Source: Sphingomonas beigongshangi
Lineage (GTDB): Bacteria > Pseudomonadota > Alphaproteobacteria > Sphingomonadales > Sphingomonadaceae
DNA: 64,000 nucleotides
Assembly (NCBI RefSeq): GCF_016820445.1
Contig: NZ_JADHDT010000001.1
Span: 647,015 to 711,014 of the forward strand
Direction: 5' to 3'
This document shows, one piece after another, positions 1-9,537 of this stretch (within the stretch, counting starts at the first letter, position 1; each line of letters starts with the position of its first letter). The notes under the pieces are model-generated. The model was not told the DNA's origin. It searched no databases and saw nothing but the letters and a program-made list of their open reading frames with translations. The position numbers were made by a program, and so were the translations under genes.

Positions 1-676
1 TCGCCGGGGCATCGAGCCGCGGCACCGCCCGTCCGGTGAGTTTGCCGGCGCCCTGCATGCCGAGCGGCAGCGGATCGGGTGGGGTGAACGCAGCCGCCGT
101 CGCCGCCAGTTCCGCGAACCGCAGCCTCTTGTCGCCATGGACGACGAAGCCGCCGGCGACGGTGCAGGCGCTCCACGGCACGTCCCACTTCCTTGCCGCC
201 GCCATGCAGAGAAGCGCGCGAGCTGCCGCCCCGGCCTGGCGGCATCCGTCCTCGAACATCCGGATCGAGGAAGACGCCGCGGTCAGCATCAGCGTCGCCC
301 GCGCGGCGAGCGCCCGGCGCATGACCTCGGGCACGAGATCGAACTGGCCCTCGAAGAGCGAATCGAGCGCGACCGGATTGGCATAGAGGGGATTGAGCGG
401 GGCCGGCTCGATGCCGACCGTGCGCCAATCCGCCCCCAATTCGTCGGCGACCACCTGCGCCAGGGCGGTCCAGCTGCCTTGGCCGTGCTCCAGCTGCGGC
501 ACCGCGACGGTAACGTGGCCGTCCTCGCCGATCTTGAGCCACGCGCCGAACCCTGTCTCGCCCGGCGCGGCGGCGAGGTTCGGCCGATAGTGGCGCGGCC
601 ACAGGGCCCAGGCGACGACGAGGCCGACCCCGGCCCCGCCCCCGACGATCACCCCGCGCCTGCTGATCCGTGCCAT
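1..676 (-). CDS. Molybdopterin oxidoreductase large (beta) subunit, isoquinoline 1-oxidoreductase/aldehyde dehydrogenase type; 3' end outside window
   Basis: The gene runs off the left edge, so only about the first 225 residues are visible. The product opens with a twin-arginine export signal (SRRGVIVGGGAG, residues 5-16, then a hydrophobic stretch). The first domain then contains 'AVPQLEHGQGSW', typical of the Moco-binding large subunits of the xanthine dehydrogenase superfamily (isoquinoline 1-oxidoreductase beta subunit). By family knowledge these are periplasmic hydroxylases or aldehyde oxidoreductases working with a 2Fe-2S subunit and a c-type cytochrome. Those partners are not in the window and the substrate cannot be read. 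The start is the ATG at 676, directly before the RR motif. The next 260 bases (677-936) hold no gene I can support. Confidence 0.85.
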   Translation of the reverse strand, partial: MARISRRGVIVGGGAGVGLVVAWALWPRHYRPNLAAAPGETGFGAWLKIGEDGHVTVAVPQLEHGQGSWTALAQVVADELGADWRTVGIEPAPLNPLYANPVALDSLFEGQFDLVPEVMRRALAARATLMLTAASSSIRMFEDGCRQAGAAARALLCMAAARKWDVPWSACTVAGGFVVHGDKRLRFAELAATAAAFTPPDPLPLGMQGAGKLTGRAVPRLDAPA

Positions 677-936
677 GACGGCGGCTTTATCGGCACGATC
701 GGGGCAGGGGAAGGCGCCCTGCCTCACGTCTTTCAGTTGCGTCTCCGCACAATGGCAAACCGCTGTCTCCGGCAACACCCAGACGTAGCACGATGCATGC
801 ATTGCACCGGACGAAGGGCGCCGACATTTCCGGAATGTTTTATCCCAGCCTCAGCCTGCCAGGATCACATCTCCTCGGGCTCCAGAGGGTCGCAGAGCTC
901 GATTGCTCAATGAACATCGGAAGATAGTATTATGGC

Positions 937-1128
937 ATGCCGACATACGCCCTGTGGAGCATCGCCGCGCTGATCGCTGGCATCTATTGTATCGTCAAAG
1001 CGATCGCGGACATGCGCGCGCAACGATACGGCTGGGGCATCGTCGGCCTGCTCAGCGCAATCGTCTTCCTTACCACGCCAGTCCAGACTCACGCGGTGAA
1101 GATCGACCTGCCTGCCGCGAGATACTGA
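937..1128 (+). CDS. Small two-helix membrane protein, unknown function
   Basis: A 63-residue protein with two hydrophobic segments: about residues 5-25 (YALWSIAALIAGIYCIVKA) and 33-48 (WGIVGLLSAIVFLTTP). A short basic loop (RAQRYG) separates them, which suggests a hairpin in the inner membrane. It sits alone between the truncated molybdoenzyme gene and the convergent acyl-CoA synthetase gene, whose stop is 17 bases away. There is no recognisable domain. The reading frame and helical pattern support a real gene, but length and isolation keep confidence moderate. Confidence 0.5.
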   Translation: MPTYALWSIAALIAGIYCIVKAIADMRAQRYGWGIVGLLSAIVFLTTPVQTHAVKIDLPAARY

Positions 1129-1145
1129 AGCCCGAGCGCCCAGGC

Positions 1146-2843
1146 TCACCCCGCCGCCGCAAGCGCGCGGTACGTGTTGCGCAGGCTGACCTTGTCGATC
1201 TTTTCCGTCCCCAGCCGCGGCAGGGCGACGGCACTGAACCAGAGCCGCGCGGGGATCTTGAAGGCGGCGATATGCTCCGCGAGGAAGGCCCTCAGCGCCG
1301 CTTCGTCCACCCCTCCCCCATCACGCAGATGAACGACCGCGCCGGGCACTTCGCCATAGCGTTCGTCCGCGAGGCCGAAGACCGCGGCCTCCGCGACCGC
1401 CGGATGCGCGTAGAGCGCGGCCTCCACCTCCTGGCAGGATATGTTCTCGCCACCGCGGATGACGATGTCCTTGGCGCGGTCCACGATGAACAGATAGCCG
1501 TCGGCGTCGAGGTAGCCGATGTCTCCCGTGCGGAAGAAACCGTCGGCGGTAATGCACGCGGCGGTCGCCTCCGCATTGTTCCAATAGCCGCGGAAGTTGC
1601 AGATCGAGCGGATCGCGATCTCGCCGCGCGCCCCCTGCTCCATCGGCGCGCCGGCCTCGTCGAGAATCGCGATCTCGACCAGCGGCGCCGACGCGCGACC
1701 GGTGCTCGCGGGCTTGGCGAGATAGTTACTGCGCCAATTGCCCGCGCCGACCGCGTTCGTCTCCGTCAGGCCATAGCCGATCAGCGGCGCGCCGCCGCCC
1801 ATTTCCGCCTGGATCCGCCGGACATGCTCTTCGGGACGCGGTGCGCCGCCGGCGGCGAAATCGGTGACGCTGCTGAGGTCGAACTGCGCACGATCGGGAT
1901 GCGTCAGCATCTCGAAGCTCATCAACGGCACGCCGACGAAATAGGTCACCCGTTCCGCCTCGATCAGCCGCATCGCCTCGCGTGCGTCCCATTTGGGCAT
2001 CAGCACCAGCTTGCGCCCGATCGCGAAGCTCTGCAGCAGCACCGCGACCTGCGCGGTGACGTGGAACAGCGGCAACGTCAGCAGCGTCGCGTGCGGCAGC
2101 GTGGGCGGATTGCCGTCGGCCGTGGCGAGGCTCAGCATCATCAGCGCCTGTGCGAGGAAACTGAAGGTGCCCTGGACCACCGCGCGGTGATCCGACACCG
2201 CGCCCTTCGACTTGCCGGTCGACCCGGACGTGAACAGGATCGTCGCATCGTCCTGCGCGCCGATCGCGGGAAGCGTCGCCTCGGCCGCGTCGCGCGCGAT
2301 CACCGGGGCGAGCGCTTCGGCGAGCGGCAGCGTGTCCTCGATCGTCACGACGGGCGGCCTGACGCCCCTGGCAGCGAGCAGTCGCTGCGCGCGGGGCCCG
2401 TCGGCAAAGACGAGGGCGCAATCGACGTCGGCGATCGCCGCCGCGAGCTCCTCCGTCTGCCACCAGCCGTTGAGCAGCGTCGCCACGCCGCCCGCCATGA
2501 GGATGCCCATGTAGAGCACGATCCACGACGGCGAGTTGCGCATCGCGATCCCGACCCGGTCGCCCTTGGCGATGCCATAGCCGGCGACGAGCGCACGGGC
2601 GACGCGGGTCGCGGCGGCATGGGTCTCTGCGAAGCTCAGCCGCTCCGTGCCCGCGACGATCAGGGGCTTGTCGGCATGTTCGGCACAATAATGCGCGAAA
2701 TAGAGCGGCAGCGTCGGCGGGGCGGCGGCGATGACGGGTAACTCGCGCCCGAATTTGCGGACATGGTCGAGGGCGAGCATCCCGCCCGGTGCCGTCAACG
2801 CCGCCATCGTCGCGTCCATGCGCTGGTCGAGTTCGGTACGCAT
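1146..2843 (-). CDS. Acyl-CoA synthetase (AMP-forming), class I adenylate-forming enzyme
   Basis: This 565-residue enzyme should activate a carboxylic acid to the acyl-CoA through an acyl-adenylate. The phosphate-binding loop [14 protein letters not shown] lies near residues 200-213. '[10 protein letters not shown]' is near 438, '[12 protein letters not shown]' near 455, and the C-terminal catalytic lysine segment 'EKIDKVSL' near 546. Length and motif order match medium/long-chain fatty acid-CoA ligases; chain length cannot be read. The ATG at 2843 is preceded by GGAGAGG at good spacing. A much longer upstream reading in this frame crosses the divergent lgt gene and was rejected. The gene is transcribed away from lgt across a short shared upstream region. 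Confidence 0.9.
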   Translation of the reverse strand: MRTELDQRMDATMAALTAPGGMLALDHVRKFGRELPVIAAAPPTLPLYFAHYCAEHADKPLIVAGTERLSFAETHAAATRVARALVAGYGIAKGDRVGIAMRNSPSWIVLYMGILMAGGVATLLNGWWQTEELAAAIADVDCALVFADGPRAQRLLAARGVRPPVVTIEDTLPLAEALAPVIARDAAEATLPAIGAQDDATILFTSGSTGKSKGAVSDHRAVVQGTFSFLAQALMMLSLATADGNPPTLPHATLLTLPLFHVTAQVAVLLQSFAIGRKLVLMPKWDAREAMRLIEAERVTYFVGVPLMSFEMLTHPDRAQFDLSSVTDFAAGGAPRPEEHVRRIQAEMGGGAPLIGYGLTETNAVGAGNWRSNYLAKPASTGRASAPLVEIAILDEAGAPMEQGARGEIAIRSICNFRGYWNNAEATAACITADGFFRTGDIGYLDADGYLFIVDRAKDIVIRGGENISCQEVEAALYAHPAVAEAAVFGLADERYGEVPGAVVHLRDGGGVDEAALRAFLAEHIAAFKIPARLWFSAVALPRLGTEKIDKVSLRNTYRALAAAG

Positions 2844-2909
2844 ACACCTCTCCGCTTGGTCTTGTGCCTTTGCCCCACTATGCAGGCGGCTCATCCCTGG
2901 GGGAAGCCC

Positions 2910-3803
2910 GTGATCCTGCCTATCCTCGCCGCCGCCGCACCCGCGACCGGTCATATCCGCTTCGACGACCTGGGGTTGCACCCCGACATCTTCTCGATCG
3001 GCTTCTTCACGCTGCGCTGGTACAGCCTGGCCTATATCACCGGCATCCTCGTCGGCTGGTGGTATCTGCTGCGACTGATCGCCGCGCCGGGCGCGCCGAT
3101 GGCGCGGCGCCACGCCGACGATCTGGTCTTCTACGCGACGCTGGGCATCATCCTGGGCGGACGTATCGGCTATGTACTGTTCTACGCGCCGGAGATGATC
3201 CTGCACCCGATCCGCATCCTCAGGCTGTGGGACGGCGGCATGAGCTTCCACGGCGGGGTGATCGGCACGTCGATCGGACTGATCCTGTTCGCCCGCAAGC
3301 ATGGGCTGAACTGGCTGCGCGTCCACGACTATATCGCCTGCTGCGTGCCCTTCGGCCTCTTCTTCGGCCGGCTCGCCAATTTCGTGAACGGGGAATTGTG
3401 GGGCAAGCCCGCCAACGTCCCCTGGGCGATCGTCTTCGACCGCACCGTTCCCTATGGCGTGCCCGAACCGGCGCGCCACCCCAGCCAGCTCTACGAGGCG
3501 GGGCTGGAGGGCATATTGCTGTTCGCCATCCTCTGGTTCGCCTTCTGGAAGACCAAGGCGCGCTACCAGCCGGGCCGGCTCGTCGGCCTGTTCGTGCTGG
3601 GCTACGGCATCGCGCGATTCATCGTCGAATTCTTCCGCGAACCCGATGCGCAGTTCCGCGGCACGTTCATCGAGGCGACGGGCATCCACATGGGCCAGTG
3701 GCTGTGCGTGCCGATGATCGCGGGCGGCCTCTACCTCATCCTCACCGCGCCCAAGCGCCGCGTGCGCGTGGAGCCGACCTGGGGCACGGAGAGCGTGGCG
3801 TAA
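2910..3803 (+). CDS. lgt: Prolipoprotein diacylglyceryl transferase
   Basis: Lgt transfers diacylglycerol from phosphatidylglycerol to the lipobox cysteine of prolipoproteins at the inner membrane, the first step of lipoprotein maturation. The Lgt signature is clear: [10 protein letters not shown] near residues 83-92, HGGVIG near 114, [13 protein letters not shown] near 153-165 and HPSQLYE near 190. Several membrane helices are visible, with conserved arginines in the last third. I chose the GTG at 2910 because GGGGGAAG lies five bases upstream. The ATG at 2880 has no ribosome binding site but would add ten residues. The family's usual length (about 290) fits the shorter form. A likely substrate, the lipoprotein at 35.3-35.7 kb, is in this window. 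Confidence 0.95.
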   Translation: MILPILAAAAPATGHIRFDDLGLHPDIFSIGFFTLRWYSLAYITGILVGWWYLLRLIAAPGAPMARRHADDLVFYATLGIILGGRIGYVLFYAPEMILHPIRILRLWDGGMSFHGGVIGTSIGLILFARKHGLNWLRVHDYIACCVPFGLFFGRLANFVNGELWGKPANVPWAIVFDRTVPYGVPEPARHPSQLYEAGLEGILLFAILWFAFWKTKARYQPGRLVGLFVLGYGIARFIVEFFREPDAQFRGTFIEATGIHMGQWLCVPMIAGGLYLILTAPKRRVRVEPTWGTESVA

Positions 3804-3826
3804 CGGCGCGCCCCCGCAGCTGACGC

Positions 3827-3855
3827 CCGTCTTCCCCGCCTTGCGGGGAGGACGG
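3827..3855 (+). terminator. Strong hairpin between lgt and the methyltransferase gene
   Basis: CCGTCTTCCCCGC (3827-3839) pairs with GCGGGGAGGACGG (3843-3855) around a CTT loop, 13 bp with a single G-T pair. There is no T-run, so it could be a weak terminator, an RNA-stabilising element or a dispersed palindrome. The downstream gene's best Shine-Dalgarno candidate (GGAGG, 3847-3851) lies inside the 3' arm and would be buried when the hairpin forms. Confidence 0.45.
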
Positions 3856-3862
3856 CAGTCGA

Positions 3863-4996
3863 ATGGACGGCATCCGCAATGCCACATCGGGCTTGCACAC
3901 GCCTGCCCGCGCCTGCATCTCCGCCGTCGTGACGCAATCCCCCGACCCTGCCCCCGGCGACGGGCCCCTGCCCGACCGACTCGCCCGTGCGATCACCCTT
4001 GCCGGCCCGATGCCGGTGTCGCAGTTCATGGCCGCCGCCAATGCGCATTATTATGCGACGCGCGATCCGCTCGGCGCGGGCGGCGACTTCGTCACCGCGC
4101 CCGAGATCAGCCAGATGTTCGGCGAGCTGATCGGCCTGTGGTGCGCCGACCTGTGGGACCGCGCGGGACGCCCCGACGTCGCCTGGGTCGAACTCGGGCC
4201 CGGGCGCGGTACGCTGGCGGCCGATGCGCGCCGGGCGATGGCGAAGGCGGGCCTTTCCCCGCCCGTGCATTTCATCGAGACCAGCCCGAGGCTGCGGGCC
4301 GCCCAGGCGGAGCGGGTGCCCGATGCGACATGGCACGACGGCGTCGACACGCTGCCGGCGGACGTCGCGCTGATCGTCGTCGCCAACGAATTCTTCGACG
4401 CGCTGCCGATCCGCCAGCTGATCCGCCGGTCCGACGGCTGGCACGAGCGGCTGGTCGCATGCCAGGACACATTGTTCCTGCCCATCGCAGGCAAGCCGGT
4501 GCCCGCGGACGTCCTGCCGGACCCGCTGCGCGACGCGCCGGCGGGATCGATCCTGGAAACGTCGCCGGCCGGCGTCGCGGTGATGCGCGCGCTCGCGTCG
4601 CGGATCGCGCGCCAGGGCGGAGGCCTGCTTGCGGTCGACTATGGCTATGAGGGCCCCGCGCTCGGCGGCACGCTGCAGGCGGTGCGCGGCCATGGCTTCG
4701 CCAACCCGTTCGAGACGCCGGGCGAAGTGGACCTGTCCGCGCATGTCGACTTCGCCACGCTCGCCGCGGCGGCGCAGGGCGCGGGTGCGGTCGCCTGGGG
4801 ACCGATCAGCCAGCGCGACCTGCTCGGCCAGCTCGGGATCGACGCGCGGACCACGGCGCTGATCCGCGCCGCGCCGGATCGCGAGACGCAGCTGCTGGCC
4901 GATCGCAACCGTTTGATGGCGGACATGGGCGAACTATTCCGCGCGCTGGCGCTGACGCATCGCGACTGGCCTGCCCCCGCGGGGTTCGGCGCATGA
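3863..4996 (+). CDS. SAM-dependent methyltransferase of the MidA/NDUFAF7 (COG1565) family
   Basis: A 377-residue protein with the family's N-terminal region ('ISQMFGELIGLW' near residue 85) and the glycine-rich SAM motif 'VELGPGRGTL' near 109-118. The later 'VVANEFFDALP' segment is characteristic of this family. The mitochondrial relative NDUFAF7 methylates an arginine of a complex I subunit; a similar role in bacteria is inference. The ATG at 3863 has GGAGG eleven bases upstream, but inside a hairpin. A GTG at 3929 would give a protein starting right before 'LPDRLARAI', where most homologues begin, so the true start may be the latter. Its stop overlaps the next gene's start (ATGA), implying translational coupling. 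Confidence 0.88.
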   Translation: MDGIRNATSGLHTPARACISAVVTQSPDPAPGDGPLPDRLARAITLAGPMPVSQFMAAANAHYYATRDPLGAGGDFVTAPEISQMFGELIGLWCADLWDRAGRPDVAWVELGPGRGTLAADARRAMAKAGLSPPVHFIETSPRLRAAQAERVPDATWHDGVDTLPADVALIVVANEFFDALPIRQLIRRSDGWHERLVACQDTLFLPIAGKPVPADVLPDPLRDAPAGSILETSPAGVAVMRALASRIARQGGGLLAVDYGYEGPALGGTLQAVRGHGFANPFETPGEVDLSAHVDFATLAAAAQGAGAVAWGPISQRDLLGQLGIDARTTALIRAAPDRETQLLADRNRLMADMGELFRALALTHRDWPAPAGFGA

Positions 4997-5502
4997 CCGC
5001 GACGCTCCGCCCCGCGACCGAGCGCGACGCGCTGGCGATCGCGACGCTGATGCGCGAGAGCTTCACGGCAACGTTCGGTCATCTCTATGCGCCGGAGGAT
5101 CTGGCGACCTTCCTCGACGGGCTGACGCTGGATCGCTGGCGCGCCGAGATCGCCGACCCCGATTTCGCGTTCCTGCTCGCCTGTGAAGGCGACAGGCTGG
5201 TCGGCTTCGCCAAGCTCGGCCCCCGATCGCTGCCGGTCGACCCGGCCGGGCCGATGATCGAACTGCGGCAGCTGTATCTCGCCGCCGACCAGCATGGCAG
5301 CGGTCTGGCGCAGGCGATGATGGACTGGGTGATCGCCACCGCGCGCCAGCGGGGCGCGGCCGAACTGTTCCTGTCCGTCTATGTCGACAACCATCGCGCG
5401 CGCCGCTTCTATGAACGCCACGGCTTCGAGCGGATCGGCCGCTACGACTTCATGGTCGGCAATCACCGCGACGAGGACGATCTGATGCGACTGGCCCTAT
5501 GA
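4993..5502 (+). CDS. GNAT-family N-acetyltransferase
   Basis: A 169-residue acetyltransferase of the GNAT fold. The acetyl-CoA-binding segment runs 'LYLAADQHGSGLAQAMM' near residues 93-109. The C-terminal 'VYVDNHRARRFYERHGF' near 135-151 is the usual strand-helix with the catalytic-side tyrosine. It overlaps the methyltransferase gene by ATGA at 4993-4996 and the pgeF gene by ATGA at 5499-5502. The three are therefore almost certainly one transcript with coupled translation. The acceptor substrate (small molecule or protein N-terminus) cannot be read. Confidence 0.88.
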   Translation: MTATLRPATERDALAIATLMRESFTATFGHLYAPEDLATFLDGLTLDRWRAEIADPDFAFLLACEGDRLVGFAKLGPRSLPVDPAGPMIELRQLYLAADQHGSGLAQAMMDWVIATARQRGAAELFLSVYVDNHRARRFYERHGFERIGRYDFMVGNHRDEDDLMRLAL

Positions 5503-6275
5503 ACCTCGACGCACGCCCAGAGGTGATCCGCGCGGGCACGTTCGGCAGTCTGCCGCACGGCTTCCTCGGTCGGCGCGGTGGCGTGTCGCACGGGCTCGTG
5601 GCGGGGCTGAACGTCGGCCTCGGTTCGGCGGACGATCCCGCGGCGGTCGCGGAGAACCGGCGGCGCGCGGCCGCGGCGGTCCTGTCCGACGCCGCGCTCG
5701 TCACCCCGTATCAGATCCACTCGGCCGATGTCGTGACGGTCACGACGCCCTGGACCGATGAGGCACGGCCGCACGCCGACGCGCTCGTCACCGACCGGCC
5801 GGGCCTGCTGCTCGGCATCCTCACCGCCGATTGCGCGCCCGTGCTGTTCGCGGATGCAGAGGCCGGCGTCGTCGGCGCGGCGCATGCCGGATGGAAGGGC
5901 GCGCTGGCGGGGGTCACCGACGCGACGCTGGCGGCGATGGAGGCGCTGGGTGCGGCCCGGTCGCGCATCGTCGCAGCGATCGGACCGTGTATCGCGCGCG
6001 TGAGCTACGAGGTCGACGGCGGCTTCGTGGCACGGTTCGCGGCCGCCGATCCGGCAAACGAGCGCTTCTTCGCCGACGGCCGCGCGGGCCATTACCAGTT
6101 CGATCTCGAAGCCTATGTCGCGCATCGGCTCGCCGAAGCGGGCATCGCGCGCGTCACGGCGCTGGGACTCGACACCTATGCCGACGCGGACCAATTCTTC
6201 AGCTATCGCCGGGCGACCCATCGGCGCGAGGCGGATTACGGGCGGCAGATCAGCCTGATAGGCTTGGCACGCTAA
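5499..6275 (+). CDS. pgeF: Purine nucleoside phosphorylase/oxidase of the YfiH (PgeF, multicopper laccase-fold) family
   Basis: The 258-residue protein carries the three metal-site motifs of the YfiH/PgeF family: 'QIHSADVV' near residue 72, 'TADCAPVLF' near 108-116 and 'HAGWKGAL' near 129-136. Known relatives phosphorolyse or deaminate purine nucleosides. In E. coli the protein corrects peptidoglycan precursors carrying a wrong amino acid. Its position at the end of the methyltransferase-GNAT run, joined by ATGA overlap, suggests co-expression without explaining a joint function. Length is normal and no key residue appears missing. Confidence 0.92.
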   Translation: MNLDARPEVIRAGTFGSLPHGFLGRRGGVSHGLVAGLNVGLGSADDPAAVAENRRRAAAAVLSDAALVTPYQIHSADVVTVTTPWTDEARPHADALVTDRPGLLLGILTADCAPVLFADAEAGVVGAAHAGWKGALAGVTDATLAAMEALGAARSRIVAAIGPCIARVSYEVDGGFVARFAAADPANERFFADGRAGHYQFDLEAYVAHRLAEAGIARVTALGLDTYADADQFFSYRRATHRREADYGRQISLIGLAR

Positions 6276-6324
6276 GACGCCGCGGCATGCCGGCGGTCGC
6301 GCCCATCCGCGCGTCAGCCGCAAA

Positions 6325-6371
6325 CTGGTATCCCCGGTTACGATCCGGCGCTATGCCCAGCGCATAACCAG
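6325..6371 (+). promoter_or_regulatory. Possible structured leader ahead of the PLP-enzyme gene
   Basis: Between pgeF and the cystathionine gamma-synthase-like gene, CTGGT (6325-6329) can pair with ACCAG (6367-6371). It encloses a GCGCT/AGCGC hairpin (6348-6352 with 6359-6363) and overlapping CCGG boxes. The outer arm abuts the AGGAGA ribosome binding site. The match to any named riboswitch class is not convincing, so this is only a candidate 5' regulatory fold. Confidence 0.25.
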
Positions 6372-6380
6372 GAGACCACG

Positions 6381-7694
6381 ATGCCCGACCGCGAGACCGA
6401 AGCCGAACTGACCGGCGTTCCCGCACCCGACACCGGCACGAGCACGCCCAAGACGATCGCCGGGCGCAAGCTGAAGCCGTCGACGCTGATGATGGGTCAT
6501 GGCTTCGACCCGGCCCTGTCGGAGGGATCGCTGAAGCCGCCGATCTTCCTTACCTCGACCTTCGTCTTCCCCAACGCCGCTGCGGGCAAGCGCCATTTCG
6601 AGGGCGTGACGGGCAAGCGGCCGGGCGGCGCGGAGGGCCTCGTCTACTCGCGCTTCAACGGCCCCAACCAGGAGATCCTCGAGGATCGCCTGTCGGTGTG
6701 GGAGGAGGCGGAGGACGCGCTCGCCTTCTCCAGCGGCATGTCGGCGATCGCGACGCTGTTCCTGTCGATGGTCAAGCCCGGCGATACGATCGTCCATTCG
6801 GGTCCGCTCTACGCTGCGACCGAGACGCTGATCGCGCGCATTCTCGGCCGCTTCGGCGTCCACTGGCTCGATTTCCCCGCCGGTGCGACCCGCGCGGAGA
6901 TCGACGCGGTGCTGTCCAAGGCGGCGAGCGGCAACGTCGCGCTCATCTATCTGGAAAGCCCGGCCAACCCGACGAACGCCCTGGTCGACGTCGAGGCGGT
7001 ACGCGCGAGCCGCGACGCGATCTTCGCGAACAGCCCGTCCAAGCCGCCGATCGCGATCGACAACACCTTCCTCGGCCCGCTCTGGTCGAAGCCGCTGCAG
7101 CATGGCGCGGACATCGTCGTCTACAGCCTGACCAAATATGCCGGTGGACATTCCGACCTCGTCGCGGGCGGCGTCCTGGGCACGAAGGAGCACATCAACA
7201 CGATCCGCGCGATGCGCAACACGATCGGCACGATCTGCGACCCCAACACCGCCTGGATGCTGCTGCGCAGCCTCGAGACACTGGAGCTGCGGATGAGCCG
7301 GGCAGGCGAGAATGCCGCCAAGGTTTGCGCCTTCCTGCGCGAACATCCCAAGGTGGAGAGCATGGGCTATCTGGGCTTCATCGACGATGCGCGGCAGAAG
7401 GACATCTACGATCGCCACTGCACGGGCGCGGGGTCGACCTTCTCACTGCTGGTCAAGGGCGGCGAGGCGGAAGCGTTCCGCTTCCTCGACGCGCTGAAGA
7501 TCGCCAAGCTGGCGGTCAGCCTGGGCGGCACAGAGACGCTGGCGAGCCATCCGGCGGCGATGACGCACCTGTCGGTGCCCGAGGCACGCAAGAAGGCGCT
7601 CGGCATCACCGACAATCTGGTGCGCATCTCGATCGGCGTCGAGGACGCGGACGATCTGATCGCCGATTTCGACCAGGCGCTCGCGGCGATCTGA
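6381..7694 (+). CDS. Cystathionine gamma-synthase/methionine gamma-lyase family PLP enzyme
   Basis: A 437-residue PLP enzyme of the Cys/Met metabolism family. 'YSLTKYAGGHSD' near residues 247-258 holds the Schiff-base lysine. 'SSGMSAIATLF' near 113 and 'DNTFLGPLW' near 227 are the usual cofactor-site segments. A roughly 40-residue N-terminal extension precedes the fold. It acts on O-acyl-homoserine or a sulfur amino acid in the cytosol; synthase and lyase cannot be separated by eye. The ATG is preceded by CCAGGAGACCACG. The phosphoribosyltransferase gene begins seven bases after its stop, suggesting one transcript. Confidence 0.9.
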   Translation: MPDRETEAELTGVPAPDTGTSTPKTIAGRKLKPSTLMMGHGFDPALSEGSLKPPIFLTSTFVFPNAAAGKRHFEGVTGKRPGGAEGLVYSRFNGPNQEILEDRLSVWEEAEDALAFSSGMSAIATLFLSMVKPGDTIVHSGPLYAATETLIARILGRFGVHWLDFPAGATRAEIDAVLSKAASGNVALIYLESPANPTNALVDVEAVRASRDAIFANSPSKPPIAIDNTFLGPLWSKPLQHGADIVVYSLTKYAGGHSDLVAGGVLGTKEHINTIRAMRNTIGTICDPNTAWMLLRSLETLELRMSRAGENAAKVCAFLREHPKVESMGYLGFIDDARQKDIYDRHCTGAGSTFSLLVKGGEAEAFRFLDALKIAKLAVSLGGTETLASHPAAMTHLSVPEARKKALGITDNLVRISIGVEDADDLIADFDQALAAI

Positions 7695-7701
7695 TCCGCC
7701 G

Positions 7702-8220
7702 ATGCCGATCTTCACCGCCATCCCGCACGACGCCTTCGTCGCCGATGTCCACGCGCTGGCCGGCGCGATCGCGGCGGATGCGGGGTGGCGGCCCGACTAT
7801 CTGGTCGGCATCGGCCGCGGCGGCCTGGTGCCGGCGGTCTATCTGAGCCACGCCACCGGGGTGCCGATGGTATCGTGCGACCAGTCGAGCGGCGCGATCG
7901 ACCTTGTAGGCGCGACGCTGGCCCGGCTCGCGCAATGGGCGGCGGCGGGCAAACGCCTGCTGTTCGTCGACGACATCAACGATTCCGGACGGACGATCGC
8001 ACAGCTGCGCGGCGCGCTCTCGGACGCGGGCGCGCCGGACGACCTGTTCCGCTTCGCCACGCTGATCGACAACGAGAGATCGGCGGAGCACGTCGACTAT
8101 CGCGCGCGGACGATCGACCGGCGGGTGACGAAGGACTGGTTCGTCTTCCCGTGGGAAGCCGTCGCACCGCAGGCCGCGATCGAGGAGGATGCCGCCGAGG
8201 TGCCGGACCGGATCGCCTGA
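7702..8220 (+). CDS. Phosphoribosyltransferase (type I PRTase fold)
   Basis: A 172-residue PRTase whose PRPP-binding loop 'LLFVDDINDSGRT' lies near residues 87-99. It is preceded by 'YLVGIGRGGLVPA' near 34-46, which contacts pyrophosphate. Length and layout resemble xanthine/hypoxanthine-guanine phosphoribosyltransferases or the ComF-like group; the base specificity hood is not diagnostic. It follows the PLP enzyme by seven bases and ends 33 bases before the convergent murA stop. The ATG at 7702 is the first start in frame after the upstream stop. Confidence 0.85.
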   Translation: MPIFTAIPHDAFVADVHALAGAIAADAGWRPDYLVGIGRGGLVPAVYLSHATGVPMVSCDQSSGAIDLVGATLARLAQWAAAGKRLLFVDDINDSGRTIAQLRGALSDAGAPDDLFRFATLIDNERSAEHVDYRARTIDRRVTKDWFVFPWEAVAPQAAIEEDAAEVPDRIA

Positions 8221-8253
8221 TCGGGGTCGACGCGGCAGGCGGCGGTCGCTCCC

Positions 8254-9537
8254 TCAGCCGTCGCTGACGCGCTCGATGTCGGCACCGACGGCCGACAGTT
8301 TCTCTTCCAGCCGCTCGTAGCCGCGATCGAGGTGATAGACGCGGGCGACGGCCGTCTCGCCTTCCGCGACGAGGCCGGCCAGGATCAGGCTCATCGACGC
8401 GCGCAGGTCGGTCGCCATCACCGGCGCGCCGGCCAGGCGCGTCCTGCCCTTCACCACCGCGGTACGGCCATGGACTTGGATGTCGGCCCCCATCCGCGCG
8501 AGCTCGGGCACGTGCATGTAGCGGTTCTCGAAGATCGTCTCGGTCAGCACGCTGGCGCCTTCGGCCTGCGTCAGCATCGCCATGAACTGCGCCTGCATGT
8601 CCGTCGCGAAGCCCGGGAAGGGCGCGGTCGACAGCGTCACGGGGCCAAGCGGCGCGTCGGCGGCGACCTTGAGCCCGTCGCGCGTCTCCGTCACCGTCAC
8701 GCCCGCCTCGCGCAGCGCGTCGATCGTCGCCTGCATGTCCGCCGCGCGCGCGCCGACCAGTTCCAGTTCGCCGCCGGTGATCGCCGCTGCGCAGGCATAG
8801 CTGCCCGCCTCGATCCGGTCGGGCATGACCGCATAGGTGGCGCCGTGCAGGCGATCGACGCCCTCGATCTCCAGCGTCTCCGTACCGATCCCGTCGATCC
8901 GCGCCCCCATGGCGACGAGCAGGTTGCACAGGTCGACGATCTCGGGCTCGCGCGCCGCATTCTCGATCACGCTGGTGCCGCGCGCCGTGGCCGCCGCCAT
9001 CAGCACGTTCTCGGTCGCGCCGACCGAGACGACGGGGAATCGATAACGACCACCCGACAGCCGGCCGCCGGGGGCGGTCGCGGTGACATAGCCCGCCGCC
9101 ATCTCCAGCTCCGCGCCGATCGCCTCCAGCGCCTTCAGGTGCAGATCGATCGGACGGTTGCCGATCGCGCAGCCGCCGGGCAGCGACACGCGCGCCTGGC
9201 CCGCCCGCGCCAGCACCGGCCCGAGCACGAGGATCGACGCGCGCATCTTGCGCACGATGTCGTAGGGCGCCTCCGTGCTGGTCAGCATGCCGGCACGAAT
9301 CGTCATGACGCGGCCGAAATCCTCGGGCCGCGTCCCCTGGATCGCGGTGGACGCGCCGAGCTGGTTGAGCAGATGGCCGAAGCCGTCGACGTCCGCCAAT
9401 CGCGGCAGGTTGCGCAACGTCACCGGCTCGTCGGTCAGCAACGCGCAGGGCATGAGGGTCAGCGCGGCGTTCTTGGCGCCGGAAATGGGCAGGCGGCCGG
9501 ACAGGCGGTGGCCGCCGCGGATCAGGATACGGTCCAT
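8254..9537 (-). CDS. murA: UDP-N-acetylglucosamine 1-carboxyvinyltransferase
   Basis: MurA transfers enolpyruvate from PEP to UDP-GlcNAc, the first committed step of peptidoglycan synthesis. The 427-residue protein starts in family style with 'SGAKNAAL' at residues 19-26 (catalytic Lys22). It has the catalytic-loop cysteine at residue 123 in 'PGGCAIGN', the residue targeted by fosfomycin, so a sensitive-type Cys is present. The rest shows the repeated EPSP-synthase-like inside-out barrel pattern. The start at 9537 matches the family N-terminus; an ATG at 9558 would add seven residues. A Crp/Fnr gene diverges from it. Confidence 0.97.
   Translation of the reverse strand: MDRILIRGGHRLSGRLPISGAKNAALTLMPCALLTDEPVTLRNLPRLADVDGFGHLLNQLGASTAIQGTRPEDFGRVMTIRAGMLTSTEAPYDIVRKMRASILVLGPVLARAGQARVSLPGGCAIGNRPIDLHLKALEAIGAELEMAAGYVTATAPGGRLSGGRYRFPVVSVGATENVLMAAATARGTSVIENAAREPEIVDLCNLLVAMGARIDGIGTETLEIEGVDRLHGATYAVMPDRIEAGSYACAAAITGGELELVGARAADMQATIDALREAGVTVTETRDGLKVAADAPLGPVTLSTAPFPGFATDMQAQFMAMLTQAEGASVLTETIFENRYMHVPELARMGADIQVHGRTAVVKGRTRLAGAPVMATDLRASMSLILAGLVAEGETAVARVYHLDRGYERLEEKLSAVGADIERVSDG

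Noticed and set aside
903..2741. Long plus-strand open frame opposite the acyl-CoA synthetase gene
   Set aside because: Arg/His/Asp-rich translation typical of the antisense of a high-GC gene; the minus strand has all adenylate-forming enzyme motifs.
2844..3887. Minus-strand extension that would make the acyl-CoA synthetase 913 residues
   Set aside because: It crosses the lgt gene in antisense; the ATG at 2843 has a good ribosome binding site and gives family length.
6276..6380. A SAM-II or other named riboswitch
   Set aside because: The conserved core elements of those classes are not visible; kept only as an unclassified leader.
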